Part shown: positions 12,861 to 16,160 of the stretch, one piece after another
Layout: every line of letters begins with the position of its first letter
How positions within the stretch are numbered: the stretch's first letter is position 1
NCBI GenBank assembly: GCA_001816835.1
Contig: MHDB01000020.1
Span: 7,301-23,460 of the forward strand
Direction: 5' to 3'
DNA length: 16,160 bases
DNA from: Candidatus Woykebacteria bacterium RIFCSPLOWO2_01_FULL_43_14
GTDB taxonomy: Bacteria > Patescibacteriota > Microgenomatia > Woykebacterales > 2-01-FULL-43-14
Translations under genes and position numbers: made by a program
Notes under the pieces: generated by a model
Seen by the model: only the letters and a program-made list of their open reading frames with translations
What the model was told of the DNA's origin: nothing
The model's database searches: none

Positions 12861-12889
12861 AGCCTTGCAAGGCCCGGCCTTGCAAGGCT
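12861..12889. repeat. Right REP palindrome
   Basis: Perfect 14-bp arms AGCCTTGCAAGGCC (12861-12874) and GGCCTTGCAAGGCT (12876-12889) around a single central C. It begins 4 nt after the transposase stop and could also act as a transcript end. Confidence 0.85.
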
Positions 12890-12900
12890 AAATCGGTAGT

Positions 12901-12929
12901 TTGTAATACTTAGTTTTGTCTAATAAACT
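12901..12929 (+). promoter_or_regulatory. Promoter of the LOG-like gene
   Basis: TTGTAA 12901-12906, 17-nt spacer, TAAACT 12924-12929, 6 nt to ATG 12936. Leaderless architecture, with the promoter just outside the right REP. Confidence 0.62.
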
Positions 12930-12935
12930 AGTTTA

Positions 12936-13499
12936 ATGAGATTTAAAATTTGTGTGTCTGGTTCTGCAGCAGGGGAATGTGTCGAGAATGAAGAAACCAT
13001 GGGGCTTGCCAAAGAGGTGGGTAGAGAAATAGCAAGACAAAAATGCATTCTGATGACTGGTGCTACCACAGGTATCCCTTACGCAGCTGCCTTGGGCGCA
13101 ACCGAGCAAAAAGGGCTAAGTATTGGATTCTCGCCAGCCGCGACTCCCGCTGACCACATCAACCGTTACCGACTTCCGACGAAAGGCATGGAATTAGTTA
13201 TATATACTGGATTTGGGTACTCTGGACGAGACCTTCTGCTGACCCGAGCGGCTGACGCGGTAATCATTATCTGTGGTCGGATAGGAACACTTCATGAATT
13301 CAGTGTCGCTTTCGAAGATAAAAAGCCTATAGGAGTACTGGAGGGTAGCGGAGGTATCACTGCTGATTTACGCGGTATTGTGGAACGCTCACACAAAGAC
13401 CACGAAGTAATAATCTACGAATCAGACCCCAAAAAACTAGTCGCTGGGCTGGTAGGGGAGCTTGAAAGAAAATACCAACCCTTGAAAGACCTGCTATAG
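12936..13499 (+). CDS. LOG/SLOG-family Rossmann-like protein
   Basis: 187 residues, one domain. Rossmann-like order: FKICVSGSAAG (3-13) as the first strand and loop, LMTGATTGIPYAAALGA (39-55) as the second nucleotide-binding turn, and CGRIGTLHEFSVAFEDKKPIGVL (113-135), which corresponds to the PGGxGTxxE motif of LOG/lysine-decarboxylase-like proteins, with Glu121 kept and PGG replaced by CGR. Relatives bind or cleave nucleotides (LOG proteins release cytokinin from its riboside phosphate; other SLOG proteins sense nucleotides), but the altered motif makes any specific activity uncertain. Soluble, cytoplasmic. Leaderless start. Convergent with the M50 protease gene. Confidence 0.78.
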   Translation: MRFKICVSGSAAGECVENEETMGLAKEVGREIARQKCILMTGATTGIPYAAALGATEQKGLSIGFSPAATPADHINRYRLPTKGMELVIYTGFGYSGRDLLLTRAADAVIIICGRIGTLHEFSVAFEDKKPIGVLEGSGGITADLRGIVERSHKDHEVIIYESDPKKLVAGLVGELERKYQPLKDLL

Positions 13500-13516
13500 T
13501 TGCCGGACAACTCCAT

Positions 13517-13547
13517 AAAGAAAGGGTCTTCCTGTTACAGAAAACCC
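13517..13547 (-). terminator. Probable terminator of the M50 protease gene
   Basis: Minus strand: GGGTTTTCTG, loop TAA, CAGGAAGACCC with one mismatch and one bulge, then TTTCTTT (13523-13517). It begins next to the stop codon at 13548. Confidence 0.55.
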
Positions 13548-14576
13548 CTAATCCATTAGATTAACAATTTTCGAAGATTCAGCCTTATTTCTAAACTTAT
13601 GCCTACTTGCACCCAACTTTTTCACAATCACCCATAGGTAATACCCAATTGTGGGTGATATCAAAGCAACAAGCAACGGTAATGTGTATGAGGTAATATC
13701 CATCCACAAACCAACGATCAGTAAGCCAAGTATAAGCCATAGACCAAGATGGGAAGATTTTTTCTCAATATTCTCCCAATTGTCATTTCTTTTAAACCGG
13801 TGGCCAAGGATAGCAAGCCAGATATACCCACCATCCAATCCAGGAATGGGCATGCTATTTATAAAGCCCATGAAAAAAGTGTAAAGAGCTATAATGATAA
13901 GAACCTTGTGAAACTCTAGGTTGTCACTCAAGGTTTTTGAGACGAGTTGGACACTGCCAAGCGGTCCCACAACACTAATCGCACTTGCACCAATAGGGCT
14001 CTTCACTAGCAAAAACCCGCCCAAGCATAGAACCAACAAAAAGGTTGGTGGAAACCAGATAATTAGCATCCCAATAAACCCCGCTACAAAAAAACCTACT
14101 GGGATAATGACAAAGAACAAGCAGGTTCTCCAAACTAATTCCACAAATGTCCCAGTGATTACAGCATGTGTTAAGACATAGCTGTAAACCACAACAGTAA
14201 CCAGGGCCGTACTGGTGATCAGGTTGCCAAGAGGACCTCCAACCAACCCCAATATTTTCGCTCTCAATGGTGCACTCTCAAAACTCTTTCTATCTATGTC
14301 TACATAACCACCAATAAAGTAAGGACTGAAACCAAGCGAAAAATTCTGTACTTCATGCCGCCACATCCACCAGTAGATACCCAAAGGACACCATTTATAT
14401 TTGGCCCTCGAGGCTACAGGACGATATACGAGTACCGGCATCGGAGCTCCAAGATTGAAACTCTTTACCTTGATCCCATTTCTTAAGGATAAGACCATGT
14501 GTCCGTATTCGTGGGGCACCAAGAAAATAGGAAAGACTACAAAGAAAACTAACAGAATCGCTGTGGTCGAGTCCAA
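13548..14576 (-). CDS. M50 (site-2 protease type) intramembrane metalloprotease
   Basis: Zinc protease that cuts proteins inside the membrane, the family of RseP and SpoIVFB. 342 residues from TTG 14576. The first membrane helix carries the zinc-binding HEYGH (22-26), and the second signature PIPGLDGG (244-250) supplies the third ligand Asp. Further hydrophobic segments lie at about 110-150, 150-185 and 265-320. No PDZ domain is recognisable. The longest frame begins GTG at 14609, but the promoter's -10 box is only 2 nt before that codon; AGGAGG at 14588-14583, 6 nt before TTG 14576, is the convincing start. Substrate unknown; it has no sigma or anti-sigma partner nearby. Confidence 0.88.
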   Translation of the reverse strand: MDSTTAILLVFFVVFPIFLVPHEYGHMVLSLRNGIKVKSFNLGAPMPVLVYRPVASRAKYKWCPLGIYWWMWRHEVQNFSLGFSPYFIGGYVDIDRKSFESAPLRAKILGLVGGPLGNLITSTALVTVVVYSYVLTHAVITGTFVELVWRTCLFFVIIPVGFFVAGFIGMLIIWFPPTFLLVLCLGGFLLVKSPIGASAISVVGPLGSVQLVSKTLSDNLEFHKVLIIIALYTFFMGFINSMPIPGLDGGYIWLAILGHRFKRNDNWENIEKKSSHLGLWLILGLLIVGLWMDITSYTLPLLVALISPTIGYYLWVIVKKLGASRHKFRNKAESSKIVNLMD

Positions 14577-14582
14577 TGAACT

Positions 14583-14640
14583 CCTCCTGATCTGTCTCCG
14601 TGATAACACGAAGTATACCAGATTAGGAGAGCGAAATCAA
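14583..14640 (-). promoter_or_regulatory. Promoter and Shine-Dalgarno of the M50 gene
   Basis: Minus strand TTGATT (14640-14635), 17-nt spacer, TATACT (14617-14612), start near 14605, leader of about 29 nt with AGGAGG (14588-14583) 6 nt before TTG 14576. Confidence 0.75.
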
Positions 14641-14682
14641 ACCTATAGCAACAAAAATACTCAACCTTACTTTTTAAACAAG

Positions 14683-14709
14683 AAAAGACAGCCTATGATG
14701 CTGTCTTTT
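14683..14709 (-). terminator. Terminator of the 14693-15178 gene
   Basis: 10-bp perfect stem AAAAGACAGC (14683-14692) with GCTGTCTTTT (14700-14709), 7-nt loop containing the stop codon of the minus-strand gene. On the minus strand it ends GTCTTTTCTTGTTT; the plus strand also ends in a T-run. Confidence 0.75.
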
Positions 14710-15178
14710 TGGGTATCAGGAAAAGTGGCCTGGTGTCAACTCTCCAATATAGAAACCCAGCGATTACAAGAGCTACAATCAAAATCCTAGCTAATGACCA
14801 TAAGTCAGGTGTAAGAACATAGAGAAGGACAGAACCAGCTAGTCCATATCCTAATACTTGACTAAAAAGACCATTACCGCCAGCTATTAACGTAACGGAA
14901 TAGAGATGCTTGCGCATCCTAAGACCCACCAAAACTGGCACTAAGCAAACCAAAGGATAAACAAGCACAGGCAGATTCAATATCCCTCCAACCAAAGGTA
15001 TATCTTTCAGAGCCTTAGTCGTTTGCCGAGCAGACTCTAACTCCACCGGGTTAGTAAGCATCGCATGAGCCTGAACAAACCCAAGCACAAAGAACAGAAC
15101 GATAATGATTGCTCTACCAAAACGACCAAGGAAGAATTTCTCCATCAAACCCTCTTGGTAATAGTAGTATTCGTCCAA
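14693..15178 (-). CDS. Membrane protein of unknown function, copy 1 of a tandem pair
   Basis: 161 residues with four predicted membrane segments (about 22-40, 66-86, 95-121, 128-145). TTG start at 15178 with AGGAG (15190-15186) 7 nt upstream and an extended -10 box just before; the tyrosine-rich start DEYYYYQEG is unusual, and Met12 is an alternative start without such a signal. The last 65 or so residues align without gaps to the upstream neighbour at 15249-15701: RKHLYSVTL matches KKKFYSLSL, and FLYW follows 49 residues after the shared Tyr in both, ending LFLIP against LTLFP. No known family or catalytic residue recognised. Confidence 0.72.
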   Translation of the reverse strand: MDEYYYYQEGLMEKFFLGRFGRAIIIVLFFVLGFVQAHAMLTNPVELESARQTTKALKDIPLVGGILNLPVLVYPLVCLVPVLVGLRMRKHLYSVTLIAGGNGLFSQVLGYGLAGSVLLYVLTPDLWSLARILIVALVIAGFLYWRVDTRPLFLIPKKTAS

Positions 15179-15185
15179 TCTCTTA

Positions 15186-15205
15186 CTCCTGAGTAAATTG
15201 TACCA
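15186..15205 (-). promoter_or_regulatory. Extended -10 promoter and Shine-Dalgarno of the 15178 gene
   Basis: Minus strand TG-G-TACAAT (15205-15197), then AGGAG (15190-15186) close to the expected first transcribed base, 7 nt before TTG 15178. The leader would be only about a dozen nucleotides. No good -35. Confidence 0.55.
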
Positions 15206-15214
15206 CTACCACGC

Positions 15215-15245
15215 AAAAAGAAAGGGGCTCTGGTTAGTGAGACCC
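15215..15245 (-). terminator. Probable terminator of the 15249-15701 gene
   Basis: Minus strand GGGTCT (15245-15240), loop, AGAGCCC with one bulge (15231-15225), then CTTTCTTTTT. It starts 3 nt after the stop. Confidence 0.55.
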
Positions 15246-15248
15246 GAC

Positions 15249-15701
15249 TTACATCTCTGGGAACAAAGTAAGAACATTTAACGGCCAATAGAGGAAAGCT
15301 CCAAGCACCAATCCAGATACAAGCGTATCAATATAATCACCACTAGGACCTAACATGTTAGCTCCGGCAAGGTTGGACCCAAACCAAAAAGATAGTATCA
15401 CCTCAAGAAAAACTATACCCAATAGTACTAAAGATAGGGAGTAAAACTTTTTCTTGACCATAAAAGCATACCCAATCAAGGCAATCCCTAGAACAACCAT
15501 CCCAAACAAACCTATAATCAACACTGTGGGAAAAGTCTCAACCCTTAGTATCCTATCCCTAAATAAATGGTAGGACAGGTATGATAGCAACACGCACGAG
15601 ACAAATCTAGCTTTCACAGAAACGATGAGTTCTACCATGAGTTCTACCAAGGGTGTCAGAGCAAGCAGCACTCTCCATATATGCATGCGTAGGGTGTTCA
15701 T
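15249..15701 (-). CDS. Membrane protein of unknown function, copy 2 of a tandem pair
   Basis: 150 residues with four predicted membrane segments (about 10-28, 58-81, 88-107, 125-142). The ATG at 15701 has the purine-rich AAGGTGGG upstream and a leader of about 26 nt. The C-terminal half matches the next gene downstream (shared Tyr87 and FLYW136-139 with the same 49-residue spacing), so the two look like diverged duplicates, while the first halves differ. Each has its own promoter and terminator. I recognise no family and see no catalytic motif. Confidence 0.7.
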   Translation of the reverse strand: MNTLRMHIWRVLLALTPLVELMVELIVSVKARFVSCVLLSYLSYHLFRDRILRVETFPTVLIIGLFGMVVLGIALIGYAFMVKKKFYSLSLVLLGIVFLEVILSFWFGSNLAGANMLGPSGDYIDTLVSGLVLGAFLYWPLNVLTLFPEM

Positions 15702-15733
15702 GACCCACCTTATCTCCCTTCTAAACCAGTGGG

Positions 15734-15742
15734 ATTATAACA
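15734..15742 (-). promoter_or_regulatory. Extended -10 promoter of the 15701 gene
   Basis: Minus strand TG-T-TATAAT (15742-15734): perfect -10 with the TGn extension and no clear -35. Start expected near 15727. Confidence 0.6.
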
Positions 15743-15775
15743 CAAAGACCCAAATCTTACGGGATTCCTGAAAAA

Positions 15776-16160
15776 CTATTTTTCTTCTGGGCTTTTGTTT
15801 CGGGAATGGAAGGCTTGGTGAACTTCACGAAGACCCTTATTGGTCACGTGGGTATAGATTTGCGTCGTCCCAATATTGGCATGCCCCAAGAGCTCTTGGA
15901 CACTCCTGAGGTCAGCGCCATTGGTGAGCAAGTCTGTCGCAAAACTATGCCGCAAGGTGTGTGGAGGAACTTTGAAAGGAATGCCAGAAAGCTTTACATA
16001 TTTATCCACAAGACGCTCAATCGAACGAGGAGTCAGACGCATATGCTCGCCATCTTCAGTAACGTCCGCTTCACCACTTGTCCGGGTAAAAAGGGGTTTA
16101 AAAGTATCTTTACGTATAGCAATGTATCGCTCCAACCAGTCAGCAGCGCCATCAGTCAGA
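15776..16160 (-). CDS. Tyrosine recombinase, XerC/XerD-like, C-terminal part (5' end outside window)
   Basis: About 127 codons of the catalytic domain of a site-specific recombinase; the frame stays open to the window edge, so the TTG at 16135 is not a real start. Visible active-site residues: HTLRHSFATDLL (the HxxR box), LLGHANIGTTQIYTHV with the second His and the nucleophile Tyr. The first catalytic Arg and the N-terminal SAM-like domain would lie beyond the window. The text matches chromosome-dimer resolving Xer proteins better than phage integrases (compact, LLGHANIGTTQIYTHV). Without the full gene, XerC, XerD, XerA-like and integron-type relatives cannot be separated. It ends 75 nt before the start of the 15701 gene; no clear terminator seen. 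Confidence 0.88.
   Translation of the reverse strand, partial: LTDGAADWLERYIAIRKDTFKPLFTRTSGEADVTEDGEHMRLTPRSIERLVDKYVKLSGIPFKVPPHTLRHSFATDLLTNGADLRSVQELLGHANIGTTQIYTHVTNKGLREVHQAFHSRNKSPEEK

Larger units (their letters stand above)
12177..12889 (+). mobile_element. RAYT transposase unit flanked by two REP palindromes
   Basis: The unit is left REP (12177-12205), the transposase gene (12206-12856) and right REP (12861-12889). Two sample lines within the gene are about 30% GC against 42-47% in gyrA and the next gene, consistent with acquired DNA. No target-site duplication was found, as expected for single-strand Y1 transposition or for a domesticated RAYT. Confidence 0.78.

Noticed and set aside
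13499..13513. AGTTG-CCGGA-CAACT hairpin after the LOG-like gene as a terminator
   Set aside because: Only 5 bp and no U-tract; the better structure is the minus-strand hairpin at 13517-13547.
13651..14790. Plus-strand frames opposite the M50 gene
   Set aside because: They are shadows of the M50 and 14693-15178 genes, whose motifs and start signals are clear.

Overview
The window looks like a chromosomal segment of a Candidate Phyla Radiation (Patescibacteria) bacterium, or a similarly reduced lineage. The grounds are short, tightly packed genes, many small membrane proteins of unknown function, a trigger factor without its PPIase domain, a mini-MscS channel, a gyrB-gyrA pair with a lineage-type GyrA, and a REP-associated transposase. 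TGA serves as a normal stop (ends of the 6262-6909 and 6985-8046 genes), so this is not a UGA-recoded lineage such as Gracilibacteria. The phylum is inferred from gene content; no rRNA gene is present to test it.

Layout. 1-3916: end of gyrB, gyrA, and a membrane-anchored DUF192 protein, apparently one operon. 3917-4369: palindromic CCTCGG repeats, then a free-standing transcription unit with a perfect TTGACA-N17-TATAAT promoter and a strong terminator, encoding either a structured RNA of about 280 nt or a 60-residue protein. 4370-6126: a mini-MscS channel divergent from an unknown multi-pass membrane protein, then a small membrane protein on the minus strand. 6262-8046: a secreted lytic transglycosylase convergent with trigger factor. 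8160-10391: a three-gene operon (AI-2E-family permease, anchored CxxC protein, anchored thermonuclease). 10485-11996: a RecB-like PD-(D/E)XK nuclease, an anchored SH3 protein and a small membrane protein. 12177-12889: an AT-rich RAYT transposase between two REP palindromes. 12936-14576: a LOG/SLOG-like protein and an M50 intramembrane protease. 14693-15701: two tandem, apparently paralogous membrane proteins. 15776-16160: the C-terminal part of a Xer-type tyrosine recombinase.

Functional threads. Gyrase, trigger factor and Xer are housekeeping. The transglycosylase, SH3 protein, permease/CxxC/thermonuclease operon and M50 protease point to envelope work, and the operon plus the RecB-like nuclease could serve DNA scavenging (inference). 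The most consistent signal is in initiation: many genes have a sigma70-type -10 box only 6-9 nt before the start codon, so their mRNAs should be leaderless, while a minority carry a leader and a clear Shine-Dalgarno sequence. Using these signals I moved four starts from the longest open frame to 4876, 4943, 11721 and 14576.

No tRNA, rRNA, CRISPR array or complete insertion sequence other than the RAYT unit was seen. The best candidates for something undescribed are the orphan transcription unit at 4052-4366, the tandem paralogous membrane proteins, and a promoter that runs directly into a terminator at 12008-12070.
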